From Ehrlichia muris AS145 (GTDB lineage: Bacteria > Pseudomonadota > Alphaproteobacteria > Rickettsiales > Anaplasmataceae), in contig NC_023063.1 in NCBI RefSeq assembly GCF_000508225.1, positions 868,001-932,000 of the forward strand: a stretch of 64,000 nt of DNA, given 5' to 3'. A program made the position numbers and the translations under genes. The notes under the pieces are model-generated. The model had not been told where the DNA came from. It saw only the letters and a list, made by a program, of their open reading frames with translations, and did not search any database. The first letter of the stretch is position 1. Every line of letters starts with the position of its first letter. Of the stretch, positions 10,122 through 19,867 are shown one piece after another.

Positions 10122-10710
10122 ATGTTTTCAATAGTGAAATAAAATATATACCAATATGTGACAAACACTTTTTACATTAATGAGCAATTGTAGTGATAAT
10201 ATTCCTTTCATCCAAAAAGCAGGAACACAGATATTAATTCAACAGAAACAACTAACCATAAATGTGTTATGTTTTCAATAGTTAAACAAAATATATACTA
10301 ATAATGTGACAAACACTTTTTACATTAATGAGCAATTGTAGTGATAATATTCCTTTCATCCAAAAAGCAGGAACACAGATATTAATTCAACAGAAACAAC
10401 TAACCATAAATGTGTTATGTTTTCAATAGTGAAATAAAATATATACCAATATGTGACAAACACTTTTTACATTAATGAGCAATTGTAGTGATAATATTCC
10501 TTTCATCCAAAAAGCAGGAACACAGATATTAATTCAACAGAAACAACTAACCATAAATGTGTTATGTTTTCAATAGTTAAACAAAATATATACTAATAAT
10601 GTGACAAACATTTTTTACATTAACGAGTAATTGTAGTGATAATATTTCTTTTATCCAAAAAGTACGAACACAGATATTAATTTAGCAGAAATAAAAATCA
10701 TAAATGCGTT
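10122..10710. repeat. Four-copy ~147-bp tandem array with alternating units
   Basis: Copies begin at 10122, 10269, 10417 and 10564, with steps of 147, 148 and 147 bp. Copies 1 and 3 share ATAGTGAAATAAAATATATA, while copies 2 and 4 share ATAGTTAAACAAAATATATA, so the array is effectively two copies of a 295-bp dimer. Copy 4 has drifted most (for example around 10620-10700). The array lies in the gap between the hydrolase gene and tRNA-Val, and its unit length is not a multiple of three. No gene is embedded. Intergenic arrays of this type are a described feature of Ehrlichia ruminantium genomes. Confidence 0.92.
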
Positions 10711-11048
10711 ATAAAATAGTAAGATACCACTCTCTCTATAGAGGTATAGGAATATTAGTATAGACTTAAAAAATAACACACAAATGCACTGTTTTATTTC
10801 GATAATTTATTAAAATATCTTACATAGTATTAAATTTATCACAGAGCAAGTAAGGCCTAGTCATAGCTTTTAACATTACTACAAGCCATTTTCCGTACAC
10901 AACAATATACAAATCAGATGAAAGAATATGATATAACTTCTTGATATAAACTTTCAATATGCGCATTACATGATAATAAGATGGATTCTTATACAGCTTA
11001 GCGTAAGACAGTAAAAGTCATTATATAAATAGAGTAAAACAAAAAGAG
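10711..11048. other. Non-coding gap between array and tRNA
   Basis: About 340 bp with no supported gene. A perfect 10-bp palindrome, CTCTATAGAG, lies at 10734-10743; its role is unknown. Confidence 0.4.
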
Positions 11049-11120
11049 TGGGCGATAACAGACTCGAACTGCTGACCCTCTCGGTGTAAACGAGACGCTC
11101 TACCACTGAGCTAACCGCCC
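11049..11120 (-). tRNA. tRNA-Val (anticodon TAC)
   Basis: A 72-nt cloverleaf on the minus strand. The acceptor arm pairs GGGCGGT with ATCGCCC, with discriminator A at 11049. The D arm carries GCTCAGTGGTAGAGC, the anticodon stem TCTCG/CGAGA encloses loop TTTACAC (anticodon TAC), and the T arm carries GTTCGAGTC. CCA is not encoded. A T5 run follows the 3' end on the minus strand (CTCTTTTTG) and may terminate transcription. It lies 48 bp downstream of folD on the same strand and could be cotranscribed with it. Confidence 0.97.
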
Positions 11121-11168
11121 CTTGTTATCTAGTTATAAACTATAAATGCATTAACTGCAATCAAAGAA

Positions 11169-12065
11169 TTACAAATCTAAATATTTTTCAACAAAATTTT
11201 CAACACCAATTTGATTACATGCTGCCATTACAGTATTAACCATTAAAAATGCTATAGTCATAGGCCCTACACCACCAGGAACTGGAGTAATAGCTGAAGC
11301 TATACTTCTAGCTCCAGAAAAATCAACATCCCCTACAAACTTTTTAACCCCATTTTCCTCTATAGAATTAATACCCACATCTATAACAATTGCTCCAGGC
11401 TTAATCCAAGCAGACTTAACAAAATGAGGTATACCAACTGCAGCTACAAGAACATCAGCTTTAGAACAATAATCAGGTAAATTACGAGTAGCTGAGTGAA
11501 CTGTAGTAACAGTACAATTTTCTCCCAATAACAAACAAGCCATAGGTTTACCTACTATATTTGACCTCCCTATAACTACAGCATCACTTCCAGATAAATT
11601 ACGAGTCACAGTTTTAATTAAATAAAGACACCCCCTAGGGGTACAAGGCATTAGACAACCCTTCTGTCCAGTAAATAGCTTCCCTACATTTTCATTGTGA
11701 AATCCATCAACATCCTTCCTTGGATCAATAGTATTAATTATTAAATTCTTATCAATATGTTTTGGTACAGGAAGTTGTACTAAAATCCCATGAACACTAT
11801 CATCATTATTCAACTCACGTATTTTATCAATCAAACTGCTTTCAGATGTCGTGCTCGGTAATAACACAGTTTCAGATTTGAGTCCCAACATTTCCGCCTT
11901 TCGCTGCTTGTTACGCACATATAAATGACTTGCAGGATCATCACCAACAAGTATAACTATCAAACATGGCGTTAGATTATGCTGTAACTTTAAATCACTA
12001 ATACATGTAGCAAGTGTACTAGTAATATCCTCAGCAATCGCTTTTCCATTTATAATATCTTCCAT
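11169..12065 (-). CDS. folD: Methylenetetrahydrofolate dehydrogenase/cyclohydrolase
   Basis: Bifunctional cytoplasmic enzyme of 298 residues that oxidises 5,10-methylene-THF and hydrolyses methenyl-THF to 10-formyl-THF, which feeds purine synthesis and initiator tRNA formylation. It shows the substrate-site YVRNKQ (Tyr and Lys), the loop [15 protein letters not shown], the NADP-binding [11 protein letters not shown], and the C-terminal [10 protein letters not shown] signature. Length matches the family (about 285-300). The ATG at 12065 gives a normal N-terminus beginning shortly before IAEDITSTL. It complements glyA and thyX elsewhere in the window. No truncation is seen. Confidence 0.97.
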   Translation of the reverse strand: MEDIINGKAIAEDITSTLATCISDLKLQHNLTPCLIVILVGDDPASHLYVRNKQRKAEMLGLKSETVLLPSTTSESSLIDKIRELNNDDSVHGILVQLPVPKHIDKNLIINTIDPRKDVDGFHNENVGKLFTGQKGCLMPCTPRGCLYLIKTVTRNLSGSDAVVIGRSNIVGKPMACLLLGENCTVTTVHSATRNLPDYCSKADVLVAAVGIPHFVKSAWIKPGAIVIDVGINSIEENGVKKFVGDVDFSGARSIASAITPVPGGVGPMTIAFLMVNTVMAACNQIGVENFVEKYLDL

Positions 12066-12483
12066 CAGAGTCCAAAAACCGTTATCACCAGTTTACAGAC
12101 TAGTACACTTTATAAAAAACTTCAACAAACATTAATAACAAATTTCGTATAACCACAGATAGATAATCTGATAATCACCATTGTGATATTTTTTGTCAAT
12201 TCTATGTAGTTTTTATCTTTGTAAAATGTCTTTTATATACTACTACCACTTACTTCTTATCACACAAATGTTCTTAATTTTACCACAATAAATACAATCA
12301 AACTTCTAAATTAAGTTCTCTTTTCCCTCAAGAAAGTGACTATAAAATGAATTCTTAAAAACTATGCATGTACCAATAAAATGTAGTAACATAGAAAACT
12401 TTTTCATTTCCTACTGCCTTACATAAAATCAATTATAATCATAAGATTCATAATTTTGACACATCATAAACACATATTTCCCA
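12066..12483. other. Non-coding gap between gmk and folD
   Basis: About 420 bp with no supported gene, repeat or RNA. It must hold the gmk 3' end and probably a folD promoter on the minus strand, but no convincing hexamers were found. Confidence 0.45.
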
Positions 12484-13125
12484 CTATCTTATACAATTAT
12501 CAACAAATTGTTTCAGAGATATCTTTCGTTGCGTTCTTAATTTTTCTGACGTAAAAATGCATCTAATTTGATGAACACTTTCTCCAATATCATGATTAAC
12601 AATAACGTAATCATAATGATAGCAATGACTGATTTCAAATGCAGCCTCTTCTAATCTTTTATTTATTATATCACTTTCCCCGCTACGATTATATAGACGT
12701 CTTTTCAATTCTTCCATAGATGGAGGTAATATGAAAACACTAACTACATGTTCTCGCATAATGTCAATTAATTTAAATGCTCCTTGCCAATCAATACTGA
12801 ACAACACACTAACACCATTAGTAATATTATCGATGACAAACTTACGAGGTATACCATAATAATTTCCAAAAACTTTTGCATACTCTAACATCTGATCTGT
12901 ATTACACAAATTAATGAATTCAGATTCAGTTACAAAAAAATAATCTTTACCATTAACTTCACCACCTCTAGGTTCACGGGTAGTAACAGAAATTGATCTA
13001 ACAAGATCATTTTGCAATTCATCAATTAATAAATGAGATATTGTAGTTTTACCGCCTCCAGAAGGAGAAGATATAACTAACATTATTCCTCTACTTTTTA
13101 AATTATAATTCACCTTACATTCCAT
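12484..13125 (-). CDS. gmk: Guanylate kinase
   Basis: Phosphorylates GMP to GDP in the cytoplasm. The chosen ATG (13125) gives 213 residues starting MECKVNYNLKSRGIML. Alphaproteobacterial GMKs typically have such a short extension before the LVLSSPSGAGKTT strand, so the internal ATG at 13083 is less likely, and a TTG at 13137 is an alternative. The P-loop is SSPSGGGKTT, the GMP-binding region is VTTREPRGGEVNGKDYFFV, and the later motif IDWQGAFKL precedes the lid with RLYNRSGESD. Length is normal. The first ~27 codons and upstream DNA are duplicated perfectly in tandem just upstream (13045-13288), so regulation may be affected. Confidence 0.95.
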   Translation of the reverse strand: MECKVNYNLKSRGIMLVISSPSGGGKTTISHLLIDELQNDLVRSISVTTREPRGGEVNGKDYFFVTESEFINLCNTDQMLEYAKVFGNYYGIPRKFVIDNITNGVSVLFSIDWQGAFKLIDIMREHVVSVFILPPSMEELKRRLYNRSGESDIINKRLEEAAFEISHCYHYDYVIVNHDIGESVHQIRCIFTSEKLRTQRKISLKQFVDNCIR

Positions 13126-13288
13126 AAAACAACACAATAATCATTATCTAAGGTTTGAGTACAAGCAGTTTTACCGCCTCCAGAAGGAGAAGATATAACT
13201 AACATTATTCCTCTACTTTTTAAATTATAATTCACCTTACATTCCATAAAACAACACAATAATCATTATCTAAGGTTTGAGTACAAGC
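13045..13288. repeat. Perfect 122-bp tandem duplication of the gmk 5' end
   Basis: Unit 1 is 13045-13166 and unit 2 is 13167-13288; by eye they are identical. The unit contains the gmk start region (through the P-loop Thr) plus about 30 bp of upstream DNA. The unit length (122 bp) is not a multiple of three, so the upstream copy cannot read into gmk in frame. Perfect identity suggests a recent event. Confidence 0.96.
13110..13247 (-). pseudogene. Truncated duplicate of the gmk N-terminus (45-codon ORF)
   Basis: The upstream copy of the 122-bp duplication starts a reading frame at 13247 that is identical to gmk for 27 residues, through the P-loop SSPSGGGKT. It then runs out of frame through ACTQTLDNDYCVVLWNVR and stops at 13110-13112. 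It is not a functional kinase. It overlaps the real gmk ATG (13125) and ends 13-15 nt inside gmk, so ribosomes using it would finish next to the true start, a layout that could act as a leader peptide. That role is inference. Confidence 0.7.
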
Positions 13289-13694
13289 TTTTAATTTAGC
13301 ACAAAATTCCATTATCAAATGTTTAAATAATGTCACTTTCCATACATTATGCAGCAATAACTTAATAAAAAGAATATTATACTCAACACTTGAAATGCAT
13401 TCTATAAAATCTGATCACCAAATTTCTTTACACATACAAAACAGTATATTACCGACAAATGCTACAATGTTGGATATAAAAACAAAATATGCATTTAATA
13501 TACCATAAATTCCTTATAACAAATATTAAAACTTACTCGCTAACATTTCTATAACTAAAAAAACTATACGAAAATATAAAAATATTAACAATTTAATTGT
13601 AAAAATATATTCTAATAAACTACTCTCACCATATTAGATTGCCTAATATTGTAATTTATGATACGTTAAATAATCATGTAATTACTTATATGCT
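13289..13694. other. Non-coding divergent gap (gmk / ccmC)
   Basis: About 400 bp between the duplicated gmk 5' end and ccmC, transcribed divergently. Both promoters should lie here; no gene or clear structure was seen. Confidence 0.45.
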
Positions 13695-14398
13695 ATGAGT
13701 AAGTTCATCCGTTATACAAGGTCACTTTTACCATATACAATACTCTTGTTTTTATTTTTTTACTATGTAGTTTATACATGGTATTTATCTTATCTCCAGC
13801 AGATTATAAGCAAGGAGAATTCGTTCGTATTATGTATCTACATGTACCATCTGCATGGATATCACTTGGATCATACACATTAATGGCAATCTTTAGCTTT
13901 ATAGCACTAGTATGGCGAAATGTAATTCTAGCAATTATATCACATGCCATTGCCCCTCTTGGTTTAACATTTACATCTATATGTTTAATTACTGGCAGTA
14001 TATGGGGTAAATGTACTTGGGGAACGTGGTGGGTATGGGATGCACGTTTAACATCAATGTTAGTATTACTTTTTCTTTATTTAGGATACATATCCTTATG
14101 GAACTTTTTTGACAATGAAGATAGATCTATGAAAGCTGCTTCAATATTTGCTATATTCAGTGCAATTAATATTCCAATTATCAAGTTTTCTGTCAACATA
14201 TGGACAACATTACATCAACCTGCAAGCGTATTACGCAAAAGTGGAATTGCTATTGATATTTCAATGCTAATGCCTCTTTTTGCAATGTTTGCTACACTTG
14301 GTCTACTATTCTGTATATTGTTAATACTTAGGTTACATACACTAATTAACCTGCGCAAAATCAATTCTAAACTTATCTTATTAAATAATATTCTCTGA
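13695..14398 (+). pseudogene. ccmC: Cytochrome c maturation protein CcmC, frameshifted at a T7 tract
   Basis: CcmC is the inner-membrane haem-handling protein that loads haem onto CcmE. The WWD-domain signature CTWGTWWVWDARLTS is present, with the conserved His in YLHVPSAW and the other in TLHQPAS, and six hydrophobic helices. The natural N-terminus, MSKFIRYTRSLLPY plus the first helix, begins at 13695 in one frame, while the body from LYMVFILSPADYKQGEF reads in another. The change falls at T7 (13755-13761). With one more T the sequence reads LFLFFLLCSLYMVFILSPAD and gives about 234 residues, a normal length. Starting at the internal ATG (13778) would remove the first helix. It ends 5-8 nt before ruvA. 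Confidence 0.82.
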
Positions 14399-14406
14399 GG
14401 AAAGTG

Positions 14407-14979
14407 TTGATAGGTAGTCTTACAGGCATTATAGAAGAAGTACACAACAACCATATTATATTAAATGTGGGTAATGTTGGGTACATAATTCAAGTTTCAT
14501 ATAAAGTTTTACAAACTTGTAAAATCGGAAACAACATTAAACTTTATATAGAAACTTACGTCAATAGAGACAATCTAACTCAATTATATGGATTTTTAGA
14601 TAAACAAGAACAAGAGTACATGAGAATGTTAGTTACAATAAATGGAATTAATTATAAAACAGCAATGTCAATATTAAGTAAACTATCACCAGAACAAATC
14701 TTTTCTGCAGTAATAAACAATAATAAAAACGCATTTAGAGGAAATGGTATAGGAGAAAAACTTGCAGGACGTATTGTAACTGAACTTCAATACAAAATTA
14801 GCAAAGTACAAATAGAAAAAACTTTTACAATACAAGAAGATGACTCTTTAGCTGCTCTTATAAGTTTAGGTTATGACAAATTAAAAGCATTTAATGTAGT
14901 ACAAGAAATAAAATCTAATTTTCCTAATGACTCCATACAAGAAGTTATACGAAAAGCATTACAAAAACTTTCCCAATAG
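14407..14979 (+). CDS. ruvA: Holliday junction DNA helicase subunit RuvA
   Basis: RuvA binds four-way junctions and recruits the RuvB motor for branch migration. The product is 190 residues. It has the N-terminal OB fold starting IGSLTGIIEE, tandem helix-hairpin-helix motifs in the middle (residues about 70-130, including GIGEKLAGRIVTEL), and domain III at the C-terminus (DSLAALISLGYDKLKAFNVV), which contacts RuvB. The TTG at 14407 is chosen because RuvA proteins start MIG; a GTG at 14404 would add one residue. A GAGGA ribosome site lies at 14396-14400, overlapping the ccmC stop, so the two genes are probably coupled. ruvB follows only after about 590 bp, unusual for this pair. Confidence 0.95.
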   Translation: MIGSLTGIIEEVHNNHIILNVGNVGYIIQVSYKVLQTCKIGNNIKLYIETYVNRDNLTQLYGFLDKQEQEYMRMLVTINGINYKTAMSILSKLSPEQIFSAVINNNKNAFRGNGIGEKLAGRIVTELQYKISKVQIEKTFTIQEDDSLAALISLGYDKLKAFNVVQEIKSNFPNDSIQEVIRKALQKLSQ

Positions 14980-15569
14980 ATTGTAAGTCACAAAGTTACG
15001 CAAAACATGTAAATTTTCTTCTACATGAACTTAGATTATAAAAAATGTTAGAATATATTAAACCATGCAGATTTTCACCTTAAACTGTAACTAATAATTT
15101 ATATGGTAGTAACTACTGTAATTATATTAGGATCAAATATTAAGTAATTCTCACATAATATCCCTAATATTCACGAACTCATTATTTTAAAGTATATACC
15201 CATAATAGTATTCTTTCATTCAATAATAAGGTAGAACACCATACCATTATCTATCATTTAGTTATTAATATCTTATTTCAGGTGAAATAATAGTTACATT
15301 GACTTCACAAATTTTGATATTTCGTCTATATACAAAAAGTATAAAGATACTTAAAATTATGTACAAAAACTACACCCTATACATAAGATATATTGAAATA
15401 GTCATAGATCATGTATACAGCTGCACTTTTTTGCATACTGATCCCCTTATCTTGCGACATGAAAAACATAATAGTTATTATTCTTTTAATTATAAAGAAA
15501 GTACAAATTTATCTATAATAGAGTATCATACCATTATACTTCAGAAGAGAACATAATAAAGAAGACTTT
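14980..15569. other. Long gap between ruvA and ruvB
   Basis: About 590 bp. A TTG-started 85-codon stretch at 15299-15556 ends 13 bp before ruvB, but it has no recognisable domain and its low-complexity composition looks like non-coding AT-rich DNA, so it is not called. A GGTGAAAT element lies near 15281. Confidence 0.4.
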
Positions 15570-16559
15570 ATGAAAAATATATTGCAAAGCACTGAATGCT
15601 TAGAAGATCAACAAAATATCTCAATGAGACCTAATCTATTAGACGATTTTATAGGACAAAGTAGCATAGTTAATAATCTCAAAATTTTCATAAATGCAGC
15701 TTATACACGTAAAGAATCAATGGATCACGTACTATTATATGGTCCACCAGGACTTGGGAAAACAACATTAGCACACATAATAGCAAAAGAACTAAAAGTA
15801 AACTTTCGATCAACAGCTGGACCACTACTAAGTAAAGCAGGAGATTTAGCCGCAATACTTACTAATCTTCAGGCAAAAGATATATTATTTATAGATGAAA
15901 TACATCGCTTAAATCGCAACATAGAAGAAATACTATACTCTGCAATGGAAGATTTTTGTTTAGATATAATAGTGGGAGAAGGATGTGGAGCACGTACATT
16001 AAGAGTAGACCTACCTCCATTTACACTAGTTGGAGCCACAACACGAATTGGTTTATTGTCAAATCCACTACGTGATCGTTTCGGTATACCAATACATTTA
16101 GAATTCTATTCAACTGAAGAACTTATAAAAGTGATACAACGTGCTGCAAACGTTATGAAGATAAATATTTCTGAAAGTGGGGCACAAGAAATTTCTCTTA
16201 GATCTCGTGGTACACCCAGAATTGCACTTAGATTATTACGTAGAATACGGGATTTTATAGAAGTAACAGAACATAACAAAATTATTACAGATACATTTGC
16301 CGATAAAACACTACTACGTTTAGGCATTGATGAACTAGGATTAGATAGGCAAGATATTCAATATTTAAAATTCATATATGACTCTAATAATCCAACTGGA
16401 ATAGACACTATATCTTCCGGATTATCAGAAGATACAGGAAATATAGAGGAAACTATAGAACCATATCTTATAAAAATAAATTTTATACAACGCACACCAC
16501 GTGGTAGAGTAATTACAGAAAAAGCAATATCTCATCTTAGGGAACAAGCGTATATTTAA
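15570..16559 (+). CDS. ruvB: Holliday junction branch-migration ATPase RuvB
   Basis: Hexameric AAA+ motor that drives branch migration with RuvA. The product is 329 residues, normal for the family. It starts with the typical [18 protein letters not shown] segment. Walker A is GPPGLGKTT, Walker B is [10 protein letters not shown], sensor I lies in [19 protein letters not shown], and the C-terminal winged helix contains [18 protein letters not shown]. The start follows AAGAAG about 5 nt upstream. It is on the same strand as ruvA but separated by about 590 bp, so it may have its own promoter. ruvC is not in the window. Confidence 0.97.
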   Translation: MKNILQSTECLEDQQNISMRPNLLDDFIGQSSIVNNLKIFINAAYTRKESMDHVLLYGPPGLGKTTLAHIIAKELKVNFRSTAGPLLSKAGDLAAILTNLQAKDILFIDEIHRLNRNIEEILYSAMEDFCLDIIVGEGCGARTLRVDLPPFTLVGATTRIGLLSNPLRDRFGIPIHLEFYSTEELIKVIQRAANVMKINISESGAQEISLRSRGTPRIALRLLRRIRDFIEVTEHNKIITDTFADKTLLRLGIDELGLDRQDIQYLKFIYDSNNPTGIDTISSGLSEDTGNIEETIEPYLIKINFIQRTPRGRVITEKAISHLREQAYI

Positions 16560-16610
16560 GAGTAAATAAATCATTTATTATACAAACTAATAAAACGCTA
16601 TAAAAACTAT

Positions 16611-16768
16611 AGAAAATCTTTATTAGATATAAAAACTCACTACATTAGTATCACAATCCTATTTTCTATCTCTAAAAAAAGAATAAGCCCATATTTAAGA
16701 AGCAATAAAATCTTTATTAGATGTAAAAATTAAATACCTAATATTAACCTTCTATTTCTAAAAAAAAC
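16611..16768. repeat. Diverged direct repeat downstream of ruvB
   Basis: AAAATCTTTATTAGAT recurs at 16613 and 16707 (offset 94 bp), followed in both copies by TTCTAT..CTAAAAAAA. The preceding ATATTTAAGA near the ruvB stop recurs before the second copy. It looks like an old, decayed tandem duplication in the gap between the convergent ruvB and MFS genes. Confidence 0.45.
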
Positions 16769-16773
16769 ATTGA

Positions 16774-17985
16774 TTATAGACTGATCAATTCAGATTTATT
16801 ATCTTTATCACTCATTCTTAAAAGAACATATATAACAATACAAATGATAGAACAAATTATTGGAAACAGTATCACTGGAATTAGAGTGCCATCATAAAAA
16901 CACCCTAAAATATAAATACCAAGTGCACCAAAAATTGTTTGTAAGAACAGAATAAACGCAGAACCTATACCCGACTCTCTAATTTCAGAAAAAGCAGCAG
17001 TCATATTATTTCCAAGAATAAAAGCAATACCCACACCAGATGGAATCCACATAATTTCTGCTAACAAAGGAGTAATTTCAAGCATCTGATAGAGTATAAA
17101 GACACTCATATCTGATAGAGTAGTTAAAATCAATCCTAAAAGTAACATATTATTTATTCCAAATCTCTCAACAAATCTTTGATTTAAAATTGCACCAACA
17201 ATATAAGCAGCCACATTAATAGCAACAAAATAACCATAATAACTAACAGGCACTCCCATATCTTTTACAAAAATAAATGGCAAATTAGCTATACATGACC
17301 AAATCCACATAATAGTCAAACTTTGAATTAAAGCAAAACCACAAAACCTAATATTTAAAATAAGTTCTTTATACTTTCGCATAATTGACAAGAAAGAGAT
17401 CTTACTATCAATTTTTTCAAGAATAATAGTTTCTTTTAAGAACACAAATAAACATCCTAAAACTAGTATTGCCATTATGGATATTGTTATAAACAACACA
17501 TTCCAATGATAACCGTGTGCTATAATAGCACTACCTAAAATCGGACCCAGTACTGGAGAAAATGCTACTGCCATATTTACTATGGAAATATTTTTAGCAC
17601 ACTCACTTCCAGAATATATATCCTTGATAATAGCATATCCAACAACTCCAGCTACACCTGCACCAAAACCCTGAACAAAACGCATAATGATTAATACAAT
17701 AATATTGTTAGCAAAACAACATGCTACGCTTGCCAACATAAATATTCCCACACCTAACAACATAATAGGTCTACGTCCATAATAATCAGATAATGGACCA
17801 TAAAACAATCCTGAAATAGAGATTCCAGCTAAGTTTAAGCTAATTGTTAATTGTGCAATAGTGTGATCTACGGCAAAAAAATCACTAATCTTCGGTAAGC
17901 TAGGTAGATATATATCTGAAGATATATCAGACAGAATAATAACTGCAATAATAAGAATTAAAATATTTCCCTTTAAAATTTTCAT
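16774..17985 (-). CDS. MFS transporter, Bcr/CflA (DHA1) family
   Basis: Inner-membrane secondary transporter of 403 residues with about 12 hydrophobic helices. The N-terminal half starts with DISSDIYLPSLPKISDFF, typical of Bcr/CflA drug exporters. MFS motif A is present between helices 2 and 3 (GPLSDYYGRRPIML), and the helix 4 region has RFVQGFGAGVAG. It is probably proton-coupled export of small molecules; in an intracellular bacterium the natural substrate is unclear and could be a metabolite. The gene stands alone, convergent with ruvB. The upstream 18000-18300 region contains an open stretch overlapping its start, but nothing convincing. Confidence 0.88.
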   Translation of the reverse strand: MKILKGNILILIIAVIILSDISSDIYLPSLPKISDFFAVDHTIAQLTISLNLAGISISGLFYGPLSDYYGRRPIMLLGVGIFMLASVACCFANNIIVLIIMRFVQGFGAGVAGVVGYAIIKDIYSGSECAKNISIVNMAVAFSPVLGPILGSAIIAHGYHWNVLFITISIMAILVLGCLFVFLKETIILEKIDSKISFLSIMRKYKELILNIRFCGFALIQSLTIMWIWSCIANLPFIFVKDMGVPVSYYGYFVAINVAAYIVGAILNQRFVERFGINNMLLLGLILTTLSDMSVFILYQMLEITPLLAEIMWIPSGVGIAFILGNNMTAAFSEIRESGIGSAFILFLQTIFGALGIYILGCFYDGTLIPVILFPIICSIICIVIYVLLRMSDKDNKSELISL

Positions 17986-18311
17986 ACACTAAAACAAAAT
18001 CCTTAATTAACAAACATATTACTAATATAACATTCCATATAAAATTACTGTAGATAATTAATAATACTAGCTTCTTAAAACTGATATTAAAAAAAATCAA
18101 TTTTACTTTACTATGATTTTCTAGAAAATTTTTGAATCTATAATAACACAAATATATAAAAAATTTGATGAATGTAAAGATATTAACCATAGTATTTATC
18201 TTATAAAATTCCAATCGCAAGCTCATAGATCCAAAGTCTAAAGTACTAAAACTATTATTAAGTACCATTATGTTAACACAATAACGCAGGTATTTAAACT
18301 ACCTAAAAAAT

Positions 18312-19166
18312 TTATTCAGGCTTTAAAATAGCCATTAGTTCCCTCCATTCCCTTTTTCCAATACTAGTATCTTCTCGAACAATCTTTTCTCCAGCAATTA
18401 ATTTTCTAACAACATCCAATGCACTCTTTGAAAAATTTTGGGATTCTAAACAATACTCAACAAAAGCTGTATAAGTTAATGGAACCCATTTTTTTACAAT
18501 ATCCAACATAGTTTTTGCATATAGTCTAATTTCATATTGAGCATTCGCTTCAGACCTTAACTTCAAGAAGTGCAATAAATTATGTAAATCTATTTTCCAA
18601 TACCACTCAGTATAATAATTTAAAGTAAGATTAACACGTGCTATTTCCCTAGAAACGCTTTTCTCTAAAAACTTATTATAAGTTTCATATACCATATTAG
18701 AGTCATGTACTAAAAGATCAGCAACATATTTAGCATCTTCGTCAGATAAATTACTTCCTCTACCCTGAGCATTATCTTCAGATTGTTTTGCTATTTGATC
18801 ATATTCTGGAATGTAGAATTCATGATCTAACACAGAATACCTTGCAGAATATTCATTCACATTTGCAGTACGGTGACGTACCCATTGCCTTGCAACAAAT
18901 ATAGGCAACTTAATATGAAATTTTATTTCACACATTTCAAATGGAGTAGTGTGTGAATGGCGCATCAAATAATTAATCAATGCAGCATCTTGACTTACAC
19001 TCTTAGTACCCCTGCCATAAGATATTCTAGCAGCTTGTACTACAGATTCATCAGATCCCATATAATCAACTAGCCTAACAAATCCTTTATCTAAAACTTT
19101 ATACTCCTTATAAAGAATTTTTTCTAACTCAGGAACAACTATACGTCTTGTAACCGCTGATTCCAT
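18312..19166 (-). CDS. thyX: Flavin-dependent thymidylate synthase
   Basis: Converts dUMP to dTMP using methylene-THF, FAD and NADPH, replacing ThyA. The product is 284 residues. The ThyX signature RHRX7S is met by [11 protein letters not shown], followed by [13 protein letters not shown]. The C-terminal helix [18 protein letters not shown] contains the dUMP-binding Arg region. It starts at an ATG with a strong AGGGGAA ribosome site about 5 nt upstream. It depends on the folate pool handled by folD and glyA, and dUMP supply connects it to dcd in this window. Confidence 0.97.
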   Translation of the reverse strand: MESAVTRRIVVPELEKILYKEYKVLDKGFVRLVDYMGSDESVVQAARISYGRGTKSVSQDAALINYLMRHSHTTPFEMCEIKFHIKLPIFVARQWVRHRTANVNEYSARYSVLDHEFYIPEYDQIAKQSEDNAQGRGSNLSDEDAKYVADLLVHDSNMVYETYNKFLEKSVSREIARVNLTLNYYTEWYWKIDLHNLLHFLKLRSEANAQYEIRLYAKTMLDIVKKWVPLTYTAFVEYCLESQNFSKSALDVVRKLIAGEKIVREDTSIGKREWRELMAILKPE

Positions 19167-19867
19167 AATTCCCCTACACCTTAATTATCCACACTTAATA
19201 CTAACAATTGCCCATATTAGATCAAGTTTTTAAAATTACAATCAGCTATTTATATGTATGATAAAAAGCATATTACAAAATTTCAAACTATTTCACGCTA
19301 TAACAAAAAATTAAAAGTTTGTTTTCTTTACTATAAATTATGTCTAATAGCAACACTAAAAATCATCTGAATTTTTGTCGAACCTATCATCATGCAGTAA
19401 AAAATCTCATAAACTTACAGCACAGACAATCAAGTATCAGCATTGTCTTCCCTATTTCTACTTTTACCCCTATAGGCTAAATACTTTGAAAACACATCAT
19501 ATAATCAATTAAATCTGTTTTACCACAACACTAAACACCATCTGAATTTTTGTCAAATCCATCATCATGCAGTAAAAAATCTCATAAACTTACAGCACAG
19601 ACAATCAAGTATCAGCATTGTCTTCCCTATTTCTACTTTTACCCATATAGGCTAAATACTTTGAAAACACATTATATAATCAATTAAATCTAAAAAATCC
19701 TATGAATCGATAGTATAGAGAACTAAAATTAGAACATATTTTTTACCTCTATACTCTCCTTTACTACAAGATTTACAACATTTAAAAAAATACATGCTAG
19801 GATATGTAACTTTATTATCAATCAAGATTAATTATAAAAAAACATAACTCCAACAATACTCTTTGTA
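19167..19867. other. Non-coding gap between sdhB and thyX
   Basis: About 700 bp without a gene. A two-copy repeat (19351-19692) fills half of it. The remainder is plain AT-rich sequence. Confidence 0.5.
19351..19692. repeat. Two-copy 175-bp tandem repeat
   Basis: CAACACTAAA starts copies at 19351 and 19526 (offset 175 bp). The conserved part is about 165 bp per copy, with a few substitutions (for example GTCGAACC versus GTCAAATC, and CCCCTATAGG versus CCCATATAGG). It is non-coding and sits downstream of sdhB. Confidence 0.92.

Noticed and set aside
10734-10743. 10-bp palindrome CTCTATAGAG near tRNA-Val as an attachment site
   Set aside because: No integrase, no second copy and no tRNA 3'-end duplication; nothing supports a mobile element here or elsewhere in the window.
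13778-14398. ccmC annotated as intact from the internal ATG
   Set aside because: The expected N-terminus is directly upstream in another frame and one T restores it, so the short form is probably not the native protein.
15299-15556. 85-codon frame just upstream of ruvB
   Set aside because: Starts at TTG, composition like translated non-coding AT-rich DNA, no domain; closeness to ruvB alone is not enough.
17927-18268. 113-codon minus-strand frame overlapping the MFS start
   Set aside because: Overlaps the MFS N-terminus in another frame, low-complexity Phe/Ile/Lys/Asn, no recognisable features.
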